The notes below the pieces were generated by a model. It searched no databases. It had not been told where the DNA came from and saw only the letters and a list, made by a program, of their open reading frames with translations. A stretch of 64,000 nt of DNA from NCBI GenBank assembly GCA_963693365.1, contig CAVNZM010000004.1:3658001-3722000 (forward strand), given 5' to 3'. Made by a program: the position numbers and the translations under genes. This stretch comes from Amoebidium appalachense (Eukaryota > Ichthyosporea). Shown one piece after another: positions 39,643-53,230 of the stretch (the first letter of the stretch is position 1; each line of letters begins with the position of its first letter).

Positions 39643-41061
39643 TGTATGCGTTAGAGGGTTGGAAATATGGAGGAGACAAAAAAGAGCAACAACAAAGCGT
39701 CACAAAGGTGGGAAATCCAAAATCAAACAATTTAAGCGTGCAGGCAGAAGACACTTGGACAGAGCCCATCATCAGGGGGTTCCTATGCCTCCACAAAAGC
39801 ATGGGTTTCGACTCTTTAACCTCTCGCGCGTGGTTCCCAACCCATACTTTGTGGGGGATCGGTCGAGCATGTGTGTGTGTGACATACTCTGATCAGGGGT
39901 GGCTGTTGCTGCTTGGGGCAGTGCCCGTTGCAGCAGTCTGCTACGCACACCAAGGGGGAGACCCTGTAGTTGCATTTGGCGGGTGGCTGGACTCGTGTCT
40001 TGCTGAGGGGGGTGAAACACGTGTTAGCACCATATATGGAAGGTGGTGATGACATTGTACATGGGTGAAAGTATAAGGATCCAATAACATGTCGTGATGG
40101 TAAACATATATAAATGGCACATTGATATGTAAGTGGCTGTACTTAATACAGTCGTCGCTTTCAGTCTTTCGCGAACAAATTCCAGCGTTAACTAGGACAT
40201 CACAAAATCCACAAATCGAGGCTATCCCAAATCGTTTTAAGTTCCCGTTTTCCCTCTTCGATGGGCTTACACCATTTGTTTTGCTCAGAAGGTACACACG
40301 AAAACACCCCAGCCAATAATCATCATAAACCAACGGTTTTTTTACTATCTTCAGCCCATATTAAAGCAACCATCGCTTTTTCCGTTTCAGCCTAGATCGA
40401 GCTTGATCTGATCGAGGACTTCATATTGCCTTGGCGCAGCCTGTGAAATTATTAATCCTATCAAGCCACCGAGGGTGTGACGTCATTGTGTGCACAATCT
40501 TCCCGCCAAATCGTGAGCCCTCGATGGCTTAACAGGATTGATACTTTCATAGGCCGCGCCAGGGCAATCTTAAATCCTCAATCGGATCAACCTCGACCGA
40601 GGCTAAAATGGATGAAGCAGTGGTTTTACTATGTTTCGTGCATATAACCATGATAAAACCCACCTCACATTTTGAGTCCTCCATGTATAGGTGGGCTAGT
40701 CCTGCCAGCACATCCTTGTATGTGGCCTCAAACCCATCCGGGTTGCCTTTTACAATGTTGGACACCTTGTGCGGGTTTTCTCCAAATTTCATCCTGAAAT
40801 CACCTAAAATTATGGATATGTGGGAGGGAGGATTAGGAGGGTTAGGCGAAGAACAGGTGGATGTGTGTGTATGTGTGTGTGTGTGTGCACGTGTGTGTGT
40901 GTGTGTGCGTGCACGCGCGCACGTGTGTGCGCGCAGTCTCGCACATGTGTGTGTTTGCATGTGTACGTGTGTGTCTGTGGGCGTGCGTGTACGCGCGCGT
41001 GTTATGTGGGTGTGTCTGTGTGTGTTGATGTGTGGTGTGTGTGTGTGTGTGTATGTTTGTG

Positions 41062-41142
<81 letters not shown>

Positions 41143-41180
41143 GTGTGCGTATGATTGTGTGTACCCACACACGCGTGCGC

Positions 41181-41245
<65 letters not shown>

Positions 41246-41580
41246 TGATTGCGTGTTTGTGTGCGTGTGCCTGGCGGGCGCCCCCAGGAAGGGGGGGGGG
41301 GGGGGGGGGGATATGTTCACGGCCGGGACATAGAGAAGACCGGCAGAAGGACAGAAGGGTTATGTCAAGGAGCGAAGTAAGACCCCTGAGTTGTTGAGTG
41401 AGTGGGTGTTGGGGGGATGGTGATGGAGAAAGTGCATCACCAAGAATGATAGTTTCCGTTGGGTTCCATGTACATAAACCCATGCATTTCCCCTCCCCTT
41501 GCTTCCTCCCTCTCCCTACCTGCTGCCTAACCCACAACCCTCTCCTTACGCAACACACGCTCAAGGTTCCAAAGAGGGAC

Positions 41581-41620
<40 letters not shown>

Positions 41621-42480
41621 GGGGGAGAAAGCATATAGCATACCCAGATATGATATGCCAGCCACAGTTGTGTAGAGGTCCCGCTTATCGAATCGGGCCG
41701 GCAACAGCAATAGGGCCACAGACACGGCATGACCCAGATTACTGCTGTAGGCATGGTGGAGGTCGGGGCTCTCCTCGGCTAGCATCAGCACCTGTAAGAG
41801 GGAGGGGGGGGGGGGTGGGGGGGGGGGGGGGGGGGGGGGGGGAGGGAGGTAAAGGAGGTGGGTAAGTGTGGTGGTGGCAGGGGGGTGGGGGAAGGGGTTG
41901 GGGGGGGGGGGGGAGGGGGGGGGGGGGGAGAGGTAAAGGAGATGGGTTAATAATGTGGTGGTGGTGGGGGGGTGGGGGAAGGGAGGTAAAGGAGGTGGGT
42001 AAGTGTGGTGGTGGGGGGTGGGGGAAGGGGTTGGAGTTGGGGGTGGGGGGGGGGGGGGGGGGTGATGGTGATGGTGATGGTGGGTTGGGGTGGGAGGGGG
42101 AATGGAGAGGGGGGTGGGGGAAGGGGGGGTAAAGAGGGTGGGTAAGGGTGGGGAGGTGATGGTGGTGGGGTGGGGTGGGAGATGGGGGGAGGGGGGAGAT
42201 GGGGGGAAGCATTTTTTACATAGAAAGAGGTAAAGGAAAGAAGTCTGGTTCAGAGAAGGTGAGCCGGCAAGGGGTGGGGTTTGGAGGGGTGTACTTGACT
42301 GTGTGCATATGTGTGTTCTTTGTTCATCTCCCCTGCTTTCGCTCGCTTGCTCTCTTTCTCCTATATTGCTATGAACATGTCCATCGAGTATGTGTGTGGT
42401 GGGGAAGGCAGGAGGGGGTTCAAAATGTGTTAATGGGTATGGCGGAGAGAGAGAGAGAGAGAGAGAGAGGGTGTGTATGT

Positions 42481-42513
<33 letters not shown>

Positions 42514-43116
42514 TGATTGGAAAACTACCTACCGGCTTGTGCAACCTGCCTGCCACATAGAGGGTAGACCAATCAAGAAGATCCTCTCTGAGCCTATCCA
42601 CTGACATCACCCCGTACTTGATTAGCTGCATTTGTCATATCGCACACACCGTTAGATATTGAACCCACCCCCCTCCCCCCACCCCCCCCTCCCCCCGCTC
42701 CTTGCTTCCCCACTCTGCCCCTCCCCCTCCGTACTCCCGTCCCCTCCCCCCTTCCCCCCTTGCTCCCTCCCAGCCCCTCCTCCCCTTTCCCCTCCCCCCA
42801 CCCCATCACTTCAGTTAGCTTAGCGTATAGCGTATACCCACGTGCCCCTTCGTCCATTGTCCGTACAAGTTCCACACACGCACAAAACCCTAGAAGTTAC
42901 TCACTGATTATGGTCTATCCCATAATCATTCCCATCCCGGGTCTTCTCTCGCACTTTTTTTTGGTGGCGTGTACCCCTCCAGATAGAGTCATCGTGTCCA
43001 GCTAAATCTACCGAAGGCGGAGTGTGAAAGACATGAATCTTTCGTTTGTGCTTGATTTGTTGTGTAGTGTGTAAAAATAAGGAAATGAGGTGGCGGTTTG
43101 GTGTTTGGGTGAAGGT

Positions 43117-43148
<32 letters not shown>

Positions 43149-43559
43149 GGGGGAGAAGGGAAGGGGGGGGAGGGGGAGGGGGGGAGAGGAGGGAGAGGAG
43201 GGGAGGGGAGGGGGGGGGGGGGGGGGGGGATGTTTGAAAAAAAGTAAGGATGTGATTCTTACCCTATCCTCGAAGGGCACTAATGTATTGTAGTACATGT
43301 GTGCACCACCCGTGTCCTGCACCTTTGCAAGAAACGAGGACCCACCCAGCCTCAAAAACGAGTAGTCACTCGGATGTCTTGCGAGGTTTTCTCGATGCCA
43401 TGAGGCTGAATCTTCAACGGCAAATACGAGGTCTATCATGTTGTCCTGCGTGTGGATGCGTGGGTGGAAGGGGCGAGGGGGGGGGGGGGGGGGGAGGACA
43501 TGCCGGGGGCAGGGGTGGACAGGGGATGGGTTGGTTGGTTCTCAAGCAGGGACGGAACT

Positions 43560-43590
<31 letters not shown>

Positions 43591-43704
43591 GAGATCGCGA
43601 GTGTTGAAGGGTTTTAGTGTTAACGGAGGTTGTAGGGTGTGGGGTGGGTTAAGGAGTTAGTGGGGGGTACGGGGGGAAAGGGGGGGGGGGGGGGAGGGGG
43701 GAAA

Positions 43705-43739
<35 letters not shown>

Positions 43740-45188
43740 CTGGAGGCAGGATGTGTGTGTTTGTGTACGTGAGTGCATGGTACTCTTTTCTTTTTTTTTT
43801 TTTTTTTTTTTTTGGGGGGAGGGGGGGGGGGGAGGGGGGCATGTATATTAGGTATTCCTCGTTTGCTACCTCTTCCTTTGGGGGCGAAGCATTTCTTTAT
43901 ACCACCATCACTGCAGGCAACCTTTCCCATATCCCCCACTCATTCTTTCGCTGACTCTTAACCATTATCAGTTTTCCCACCCACTGCCCGTTCCTAAGCT
44001 TTATAGCCTCTTTCGCCCCGTTCAAATACCCATCAAGACACCCTTCACCCACACACCCATCCACTCCCCCCTCCCCTCGCCCTGCCCCCGCCCTCCCCCT
44101 CTGGCCCCTTTCATGAACCCACCTCGATAGAGGCTGTCTTTTTATCATCCCCCACCAACACCCATACAGTATACGGTCTAAACTTAACTTGTCTCCCATT
44201 TCCATGTCCTCTTCTTCATGAACACAAGACAACACTGATCTATCCCCTCGCTCCTCTTCCCCCCCCCCCCCCCCCCCCCACTCACCCACTCCCACCCCCC
44301 GGCCCGTTTTTACAGGACCAACGTCACCACTACAAACCACATTCTTATCCTGCCCCCCTCTCCCCTTCCTTCTTCCTTTGGTATCCCCTTCCCCTCCGAG
44401 GGGGCGATCGGAGGGGGTTTGGGGGGCGGGGGGGAGGGGGGGAGCGGACAAAAACAGTCGAATTAGGGAAAAAAAATGAACTATTCTCTCCATCCTCCTC
44501 CCCTGCGCTTCACCTCTTCCCTTCAATTTATTGTGCCCTGTCAATTTTCAGCCCCAGAATTTCCGCTCCCGAACATTCACTTGCATAAACCGTCGTCTCA
44601 ACTAAGGAGAGTGGGATCTTACTAACTCTACCTAAACCTCTGTTATCTTCAAACCCGTACGTGTCTCTGCTGACACACTTTGTGTTTGTGGAATCTGCCA
44701 CCCCACCTCTTCCCCCTCCCCCCACCTACCCACCCCACACCCATACACCACCCTGCCGTTTATTGAACCTCTTCTTTCCGCCCCCATTGGCATTGGGTCC
44801 CTCTTCCCGTCCCAGTAATATCAGTTTGCCTCTTTTCTTAGGTAATCCCGCAGCGATTAGCGCTCCCCTTCATGCTACCGCCGATGACCTTTGTTTAATA
44901 GCACACTGCCCACGTAAGCCAAAATCCCAGCCCTTTCCGTGTCCTTGAATCATAAAACACCATTTCAGGCAGACGCATCAGCATGTGCTTCTTACCTTTG
45001 CGTTGCTTCCTGATTGAGCCGATATCCCCGAGCCATAGGGCGAAGCCAAAAGCAACTGGTGGGAACCGTGCCATAATCCTCCCAGCTATCTCAGGGGGAC
45101 GACCGTCTGGGGAGGTGCTAAACGCTCGTTTCCACATGCCGTCTAGTGTTCTGTGCGACACTTGTCTTGCGCTAGCTATTCTTGCCAT
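38258..45188 (-). CDS. TAMM41: mitochondrial CDP-diacylglycerol synthase TAMM41/Tam41 (one-base frame break)
   Basis: Makes CDP-diacylglycerol from phosphatidate and CTP at the matrix side of the mitochondrial inner membrane, the first step to cardiolipin. Exons are 44996-45188, 43263-43445, 42533-42625, 41644-41791, 40664-40803, 39888-40002 and 38258-38394. Family landmarks are NMIDLVFAVED followed by WHRENL (from residue 66), SDYSFL, YYNTLVPF, LIKYGVMS, DLLDW, LYVAGRLHKP, GDFRMKFGEN and a C-terminal TQALKGVMTAG. The N-terminus (Arg/Ser/Ala-rich, then RAFSTS) looks like a mitochondrial presequence. Exon 1 carries one extra base in GGG at 45038-45040. Read directly, the frame gives FALWLGDIG, while skipping one base gives FAYGSGISAQSGSNAK, the conserved nucleotidyltransferase loop, and exon 1 then joins exon 2 in phase. 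The summed exons are 1009 nt, one more than a multiple of three. So this is either a sequence error in an intact 335-residue gene or a null allele. The exon 6-7 join is the least certain. Confidence 0.9.
38489..38685. repeat. (GGGGGA)n, (GGGA)n and (GA)n compound
   Basis: A hexanucleotide array grades into a tetranucleotide and then a dinucleotide array of purines on one strand, in the last TAMM41 intron. The purine/pyrimidine asymmetry makes triplex structures possible. Confidence 0.95.
39642..39850 (-). repeat. diverged relative of the 605-bp repeat (TAMM41 intron)
   Basis: It follows a T-rich stretch and a G tract of about 33 bases. The ordered boxes cagagcccatcatcaggggg and gggtttcgactc match the corresponding parts of the 605-bp repeat, while the region between the G tract and these boxes has diverged. 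A similar start (gatgtatgc ... gagggttg) recurs near 59255. Confidence 0.4.
40361..40630. mobile_element. TAMM41: diverged TTAA palindromic element in a TAMM41 intron
   Basis: An older relative of the 11177 element. The left arm carries gatctgatcgaggacttca and the right arm its diverged complement, with a central gtgtgacgtcattgtg. The left edge has TTAA; the right edge has decayed. It ends about 33 bp from the donor of TAMM41 exon 5. It has no coding capacity. Confidence 0.6.
40861..41243. repeat. GT-rich compound microsatellite
   Basis: Several GT arrays are joined by short GC-containing spacers, in the TAMM41 intron upstream of exon 5. Confidence 0.92.
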
Positions 45189-46381
45189 CTTTAGCAAATA
45201 GAGGCTAATGTTAGTGCTTGATGCGGCGCCACGGAGCGAATTAACGTGGTCGATGTAGCAATTGGGCCGAACGAGTCGGAACGACGCGTGTTCTTCTAGC
45301 TGGAACCTAAAGAGTTAATAAATAATAAATAAATAAATAAAATATATATATAAAAATAAAAAAGGACGTCCTTACAGGTCACGGCCCTCTGAAAAAAAGG
45401 GCCGTGTTACAGGTGCTCTGAAAGGGCAGGGATCCATCAACCATGTATAAGAAAGGATGCAAAAAAAAAGCCTCAAATAAACCTTGATTCTTGAGTTTTG
45501 GGCAGATTTACCACGTATTTTAGTCCTCGCATCGCTCTCATACACTGAGATTCTCAGCCTTTCACTCTCTCTCTCTCTGGTATGATGTGCCCGCATGGCC
45601 GGTGTAACTGAGACTGTTTTGTTGGCTGGCTAATGATTGGCGTTCCCGGCATCATACCGGTCAAATAGCTATATTTGGCTAAAATGGTAAGAGGCGGGTA
45701 ACACGAGAAGAACTTCCTCTCTTCGCCGCTAATCCGTTTTTGTGTGACGCACTTCCCGTATACGTGGGGTCGGTAGGCTCAAAAAATAACAAACAAAAAC
45801 CTACTAGAGTATATAAGTATTTTTAAAAAGAAGAGAGCAACCGCCAGCTGTATATTGATGGCTGAACAGCAACAATACAGCCTTGTGCATGTGGGTTGCC
45901 GGGTTTTACCTCCCTCAAGGTTTGATGTATTTTTAGCCAATCACTGTGGTCTGAACTTCCAGGCCAGCAGCCGCCGGGCTCCCGCCCTGGCGACAACTCC
46001 TGAGCCTGTCCAAAAGACAAGACAAACGTTGAACAGAGGGAGACAAAACAACTGCTATGTTAACTTTGTATGAAGTAGGCCGTGTAAACGTCTAATTCAT
46101 CCATTCCTTTGTATTTACAAGCGTACACAGCCCGATCACGGGACCTTCTAGGGAGGAGCCGGAGTTTAGCCACCTTGAAATTTGAACAATTAAGGCTGGC
46201 GTCTGGAAACCACAGCGACATGCGCACAATAGGGTGTACTCCACTTCGCGTTTCAGCCCTGGAAGGGCCTATAAGTCCCTGTAACTTCCCTTGTTTTACT
46301 TTTACAGGCGATGAAATAACGTTTAGTTTTAATAAACATGCCCTATAGTGCCCACCGAATTATGGAGCATTAACCGCCAAA
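45189..46381. promoter_or_regulatory. divergent intergenic region TAMM41/CABLES-like
   Basis: The 1193 bp separate two outward-pointing starts. A TATA-like gtatataag lies at about 45811, some 570 bp before the CABLES ATG. A ggctaaaatgg motif near 45677 resembles the end of the TTAA palindromic elements and may be a decayed copy. No ORF is protein-like. Confidence 0.45.
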
Positions 46382-48010
46382 ATGGAGCCTAAAGGTGAAA
46401 CAGCACGCAGCAGCAACCGACGGGCGGCTGCCAAGCACTTCTTATCCAACATTAGTCTAAGCGGTGAACTTGCGGACGAATCCGAGTCCCAAGAGCGTCG
46501 TTCACCTTCTGGCTCCCGCAAACCCAACAAACATTCGGAGAGCACAACAAGGCCACGAACCCAGATCCGTCGGGGTAGTGATCGGGATGCACTGAGCAAG
46601 GTGGCCAAAGCGGCTGTAGCTGCCGCACATGGGGTGGAACTTCCCATTCCAAACGGTAAACTTCATTCGCCCGCTAGTTCTCCCCAACTCGGTGGGAGAT
46701 ATGGCGGTTCGCTCGTGTCTTTGAACAGATCTAGCGAGAGGTTGCCTGCTGCTTCCGCTGACGATTTGGCAGCTTCCAGAAACGAGGAGTTTAGTCAACG
46801 GGTAACCCAGGAAAATGGAGGAAACATGAGCACTGAGGTGGTGGAGGCTACGAGCGATGGTATACTTGCATCCTCCTCTGTCCCGATAGTGATCAAGCAA
46901 CAGGGAACAAGCGGGCCGCGAAGGAGACATAGTCCCCTTCTGTCCACCACACCAGATAAGTACAAGGACCTGTTGCGCTCACCGGGGAAAAACACAGCAA
47001 GTAGGAGACATTACCATGACCACCACAGCATACACCACCACCACCACCACCATCAACCGCACAGCACACACATGGTTAGTAGCCCAAGGCTCCGTAACCC
47101 TACAGCAACCAAGCGATCGGACGCCCTCATGTTTCTTTCTGGTTTGCGGCTGGACGGGACGATAGATTCACCAGCACCACCACGAGAGGAGGAGCAGGTT
47201 AGAGAGCTGGAAAGCACGTCCCTCGGAGAATCCTACACGTCGTCATGTTCCAGTTTGGGTTGTTTGGCTGCTGGAGCAGCATGCTTAGATGGACGGCCTC
47301 TGAGTATGACCAGCCAAGAATCAGACGACCAGCCACCCTCACACATCAACATGACTTTGGAGAATGATTTGGCGTCGGTGGGTGCTGCAGGCAGCTCCTC
47401 ATGCAGTGTGCCTGTGGGTGAGCACGAGGACAGGGAGGAGCACAGAGGTGGGTGGTGCATTTGTGCCCTTGTGTACTTGTTCACCATTATTCCTCGGTGT
47501 GGCTACGTTTGTCTCTTATAACAGCCCCACCCTTCGACCCCACCCCCTGCCCTTACTCACAGCTGCTGCTCTTTTATCCCCTATCCTCCTGCCCCTCCCC
47601 CTTCCCCCCCTTGGCTCACCATTTAATTATATTGCCTCTGTCCTCTCTCTCTTCCCCCCCCCCCTCTCCCCCCCCTCTCTCTCCCTCCCCCCCCCTCCCC
47701 CTCTCTCCCCTTGCAGTTTCTCTTTTTCTCTTTCTCGATGTCCCCCCCCACCCTCTCCTCCCTCCCTCCCTCCCTCTCTCTCTCTCTCTCTCCCTCCCTC
47801 CCTCCCTCCCTCCCTGTCTCTCTCTCTCTCTCTCTATCCCTCCCTCCCTCCCTCCCTCCGTCCGTCCGTCCCTCTCTCTGCCCCTCTCCCTCCCCCCCCC
47901 CCCTCGTCCCCCCACCCGCCTCTCCAACTCCCTCTTCCTCAACCGCACATGCATACACACGCGCGGGGGCGAGCAAACAAACAGACACACACACATACAG
48001 AAGACACACA

Positions 48011-48043
<33 letters not shown>

Positions 48044-48328
48044 CACGCACGTACGCACACATGCCTCTCTCCATTTCCCTTTCCCCTATGTCCCCACTCT
48101 TCGTATTTTATCTCCTTTTATTTCGCATTCCCTCTTCCTCCGAGCTCTCCTCACTCTGAGGGGGAGCTAGCATGTGTCCCACCTCGCCTATGCAGTTTGC
48201 TGCAATGCTCCCCTTGTAAAAAACTATTGCAAACGTCCACTGTCTTGGACATCCCCACAAGCTAATATGCGCTCAATTAATTGTCGATTGGATTTTTTTT
48301 GGAAAGAAAAGAAAAGAAAATGCCCCCC

Positions 48329-48418
<90 letters not shown>

Positions 48419-48426
48419 TTCACACA

Positions 48427-48508
<82 letters not shown>

Positions 48509-49115
48509 GACACAGACACGGTTGCTGACAATATGGACACCGTGCCATCTCTCTTACGTATCGACCAACGTGGGGGTGCACCTGCCTTGCGCCGGCAGGC
48601 CAGCGGTGCAAAAATAGATCCCCCTGCAGATCAATCCCTAGCCATGCAGAGGGGTCGCAGCCTTAACATTAGGGTGGGTATTATTTTATTATTAGTTATA
48701 TTTATTTATCGTTTGTTTTGATTAATTTGATTGATTCGTTTGTTTACTTATTGACTGTGGTTTAGTTATCGCTCGTTAGAAGATGCCCCCTCCCCCCTCC
48801 CCCCTCCCCCCTCCCTCCCAAATGAGTTCAACTGATGTTGCCGTGGTTCTATCTGTATGTGTTGTTTCTGTGCTTGTTTGCATGGTGTTGCACGCCGTGA
48901 CAATGTTCTTAGGTCGGCGTAACGCCGTGCCTTTGCTCCCCAACCCACCGAACACAAACGCCTTGTACTTGCTTACCCTCACCGTTTAACTACTCCTCTC
49001 TTTTCCTTGCTTAACCGGGCTACTAACCGGTTTGCACAGCAGATGCATTCGTTCTATCCCCTATCAACTTCCTATGCCATCAGTGCACTTACACCCGCCC
49101 ACGCTCTCTCTGCCT

Positions 49116-49180
<65 letters not shown>

Positions 49181-49216
49181 CACAAACACATAACCTTTCT
49201 CCATACACAGGCGCAG

Positions 49217-49291
<75 letters not shown>

Positions 49292-49361
49292 ACCTTTCTC
49301 CATACACAGGCACACACTTACCCCCCCCCCCCCCCTACCTTCCCCCCCTCGTACACTACCT

Positions 49362-49418
<57 letters not shown>

Positions 49419-49529
49419 CCTCCACCCACACACACACGCACATGCACACGTACACATTCTACCTTCCCCCCCGCTCCTGCCCACCCACCCCCACCCCAAC
49501 ACACACACACACACACACATACACTACCT

Positions 49530-49574
<45 letters not shown>

Positions 49575-49662
49575 CCTCCACCCACACACACACACTGCCC
49601 TCCACCCACACGCACACGTACATATTCTCCCTCCCCCCATCCTGCCCCCCCATCCCCACCCC

Positions 49663-49723
<61 letters not shown>

Positions 49724-49886
49724 CGACAGGCAGTGCACGGCCGAGCCAGCTGGACAGCATGCCCTCTGAAGGGCTCGGGAGGTCAGCTAGTCGGTCTGGC
49801 CGGCTGTCTGCACCCACCGACCAGTACCTAGTGGTGCCCCGTGTGCCTGCTGCAACCCCCGTCGCTGGTATGTGTGAAAAGTGAAG

Positions 49887-49918
<32 letters not shown>

Positions 49919-50036
49919 TTCTTTGATGCAAGAGGACACGTAGCAGGGGGGGGGGGGGGGGAGGGGGGGGGCTGGCCCCTCTCTTGAAGGTAACCGGATG
50001 GATAACGGGGAGGGCGGGAGGGGAGGAGGGATATCG

Positions 50037-50067
<31 letters not shown>

Positions 50068-50106
50068 TCTGTATGTTGGTGTTTGTTTGGGGCACTTCTA
50101 CACGGC

Positions 50107-50166
<60 letters not shown>

Positions 50167-51142
50167 CGGGGGGGGATATCGTATGGATGTGTGTGTGTGT
50201 GTGTGTGTTTATGTTGGTGTTTGTCTACGGGTACTTCTACATAGCCCTGTTCCGGTATATGTGTGCACGTGTGTGTGTCTCTGAGCATGGTTTGTTTGTG
50301 CTCACCTTGCCCATGTTGCCAATCACACACATTACCGCCAGTGTCAATGTATTTTAACCTATGTGTCTGCATGCTCTTAACCATGTTTATGGTCTGCCCG
50401 CAGTATGAGAATTGAAAGTGTTTGCATGATTTTCCCGATAGATCTTGTGCTGTCGTAAGCCTGGAATATGGGCTAAGGTGTTTCACATGGAAGGCCCTGG
50501 TTGAAACTGCAAATTCCGGTGCCTATGTCTATGTGTGTTATGTAATAGGCGCCCGCCCCGGGAGGGGGGGGGGGGGGGGGGGGGGGGGGGAAGGGGGAAA
50601 CGAACTGATCTTTTTTGGTTTTAGTTTTCAGTGTTCTTCGCTACAAGCGCAGCAGGCCTCCAGGTTAGTACAACACCCTCCCCCTCCCCCCCTCCCCCCC
50701 CCCCCCCCCCCTCCCCACACACACACACACCACACCACCACCCCTTCACCCACCCACCCACAGCCCCCTTTCCGTCCTCCTCCCTGCATTCCTCCCTCAT
50801 CACTCCCCCCTGCAACTGCGTCTCGTGCACCCTTTGTGGGAATGGGGGTTGGGAATAATGGGTATCTTCATGAACAGCCCCCAAGGGGAAGGAGGAGAGG
50901 GTGTGTTGGTGGGGGGTAATTTTCTTGTGGTCCCCCCCCCCCTTCCTCTCTTGCCTCCCTCTGGTTTCTCTCTTTCCCGTCCCTTCCCTGCGTTTTTAGC
51001 CACTTGTTGTGCATAAGTTAGTGTGTATGATGGGAGGAGGGAAGGGGGTTGGGTAACGAATGGTGGTTTTTTTCTCTCTCTGGGGAAAGTGGGGGGAAAG
51101 AGATCTCGAGTGCCGGAGAGGCATCGGGGTGTGTGTGTGTCG

Positions 51143-51177
<35 letters not shown>

Positions 51178-51222
51178 GATGGATGGAAATGTAACGCCTC
51201 TTAGGGTGTGTGTTGTGTACTG

Positions 51223-51272
<50 letters not shown>

Positions 51273-51273
51273 G

Positions 51274-51307
<34 letters not shown>

Positions 51308-51836
51308 GTATCCGTGTGTGTGTGTACGTGCTTGTGTGCCTGGTGTGTGTGTATTACTGTGATTTCCTTCTCTTAGCACTTGGGTCATGGAATCCTGGTT
51401 GGAAAGGCTGTTGTGGTGATACACTGAGGGACATGTGTGCTAACGTGTGCATTATTTTGACTCCCTATGCAATTTTATTGTGAATAACTATGCGATGTCT
51501 TTGTGACTAATGTTTTATTGGTGCTGCTCACGCACACAGAACTGTACGCCTTGGGGTCAAGAGAGATTCAGGCCACGCCCCAAGGACAACCACTGGCACG
51601 ACGCCAATCCACCGAGAACACAAAAGAACAAGCGAGTGAGGAGCGTTCATATGTACACCTGATCAAGGAATCGCTGGTATGTGGGTTTGGTGCTGGTATT
51701 AGTGTACGTGCGCGGTAAGATGTTTGTGACGTGCAAAGGATGTATGACTTGGGTTATGCATACAGGTTAGCACGTGTGCCCATACCGGTCACACGCACTC
51801 ACACGTGCATACAGACGTGCGCACACACATACACAC

Positions 51837-51888
<52 letters not shown>

Positions 51889-51999
51889 ACTCACATACAC
51901 ACAGATATGTTTATTTGCAGCCACATAACAACCTGTGCATATGTGTTGTCTTTTTTGTTTGGTGAAGAGGGAAAGAAGAAGAAGAGGGAGGGTGTGTGT

Positions 52000-52043
<44 letters not shown>

Positions 52044-52685
52044 CGGATGAGGTATCGAATTACCTGGCTGACTGAGTCTGGATACCTCTGCTGACGTGAA
52101 ATTGGTAAATAGGGAGCACGGACGGTAGAGGGGAATAGACTTGTAGGATGGGCCCATTCCACTGTGCACACTTGAGGACCAACGGTTCAATACAGACTAT
52201 GTACGCTTCCAGGCTACTAAAACTTGGACGTCGCTGGCTAAAATCACTATGGCATATGACGTCACACTGAGATACTTCCACATATGGATGTATCTCTGTG
52301 TGACGTCATTTTAGTTTGAGATTTCCCCAAGAATCAGCTAATTATGTGGTCTGTCGGGGTACATAGTCTTTTTTGAATCGTTAGTCGTTAACCCATTGGC
52401 ATACAGGAGGACACGGACACTGAGTCGTTGGATCTCCTGGAGATGCCTCACCTGCGCTTGGGCCGGCACAGAACTGTGCTGAGCCTGCCTGGGTATAAGG
52501 TGTGGGTCCAAGCCCCTTGCATCCTTTGTTCCGCCTTGTTATGTTTTTGCCCTTCGTATGTTCTGTTTCCTTGTGCGGGGATGTGTGTGTTCATTTAAAA
52601 TGGGGAGGGGGGGGGGGGGGGGGGGTGTTATCCTATCCTATCCTCAAAGGACAATGTCATAAACATATGCACATTCATGCAGAGC

Positions 52686-52727
<42 letters not shown>

Positions 52728-52813
52728 CGGTTGGTGGATAAATAAGTGACTGATTGGGTGGATAGGAGTGAGTGAGTGATTTGTGGGTGGGTGGATGGGT
52801 CGGTAGGTGAGTG

Positions 52814-52851
<38 letters not shown>

Positions 52852-53041
52852 TGTGTATCTGTGCGAGCTTGGGTGTGTGAGCTTGCGTGTGCATGCGTGT
52901 GTGTAGTCGTATGTTCTGTTTCCTTGTGCGGGGATGTGTGTGTTCATTTAAAATGGGGATGGGAGGGGGGGGGGGGGGGGGGGTATCCTATCCTATCCTC
53001 AAAGGACAATGTCATAAAACATATGCACATTCATGCAGAAC

Positions 53042-53087
<46 letters not shown>

Positions 53088-53173
53088 CGGTTGGTGGATG
53101 AATAAGTGACTGATTGGGTGGATACGTGAGTGAGTGAGTGATTGTGGGTGGGTGGATGGGTCGGTAGGTGAGT

Positions 53174-53230
<57 letters not shown>

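Noticed and set aside
39740-39850. Hammerhead ribozyme in the 605-bp repeat family (gtcgaaac box and ctgatga-like box)
   Set aside because: The boxes occur in the order GAAAC then CTGATGA. A stem can be drawn for one copy, but the near-identical 605-bp copies have CTGAGGA and do not keep the pairing.
48783-48989. Small membrane protein or extra CABLES exon with a hydrophobic segment
   Set aside because: It has no splice sites that fit the flanking phases and starts in a C-rich repeat; composition alone explains the frame.
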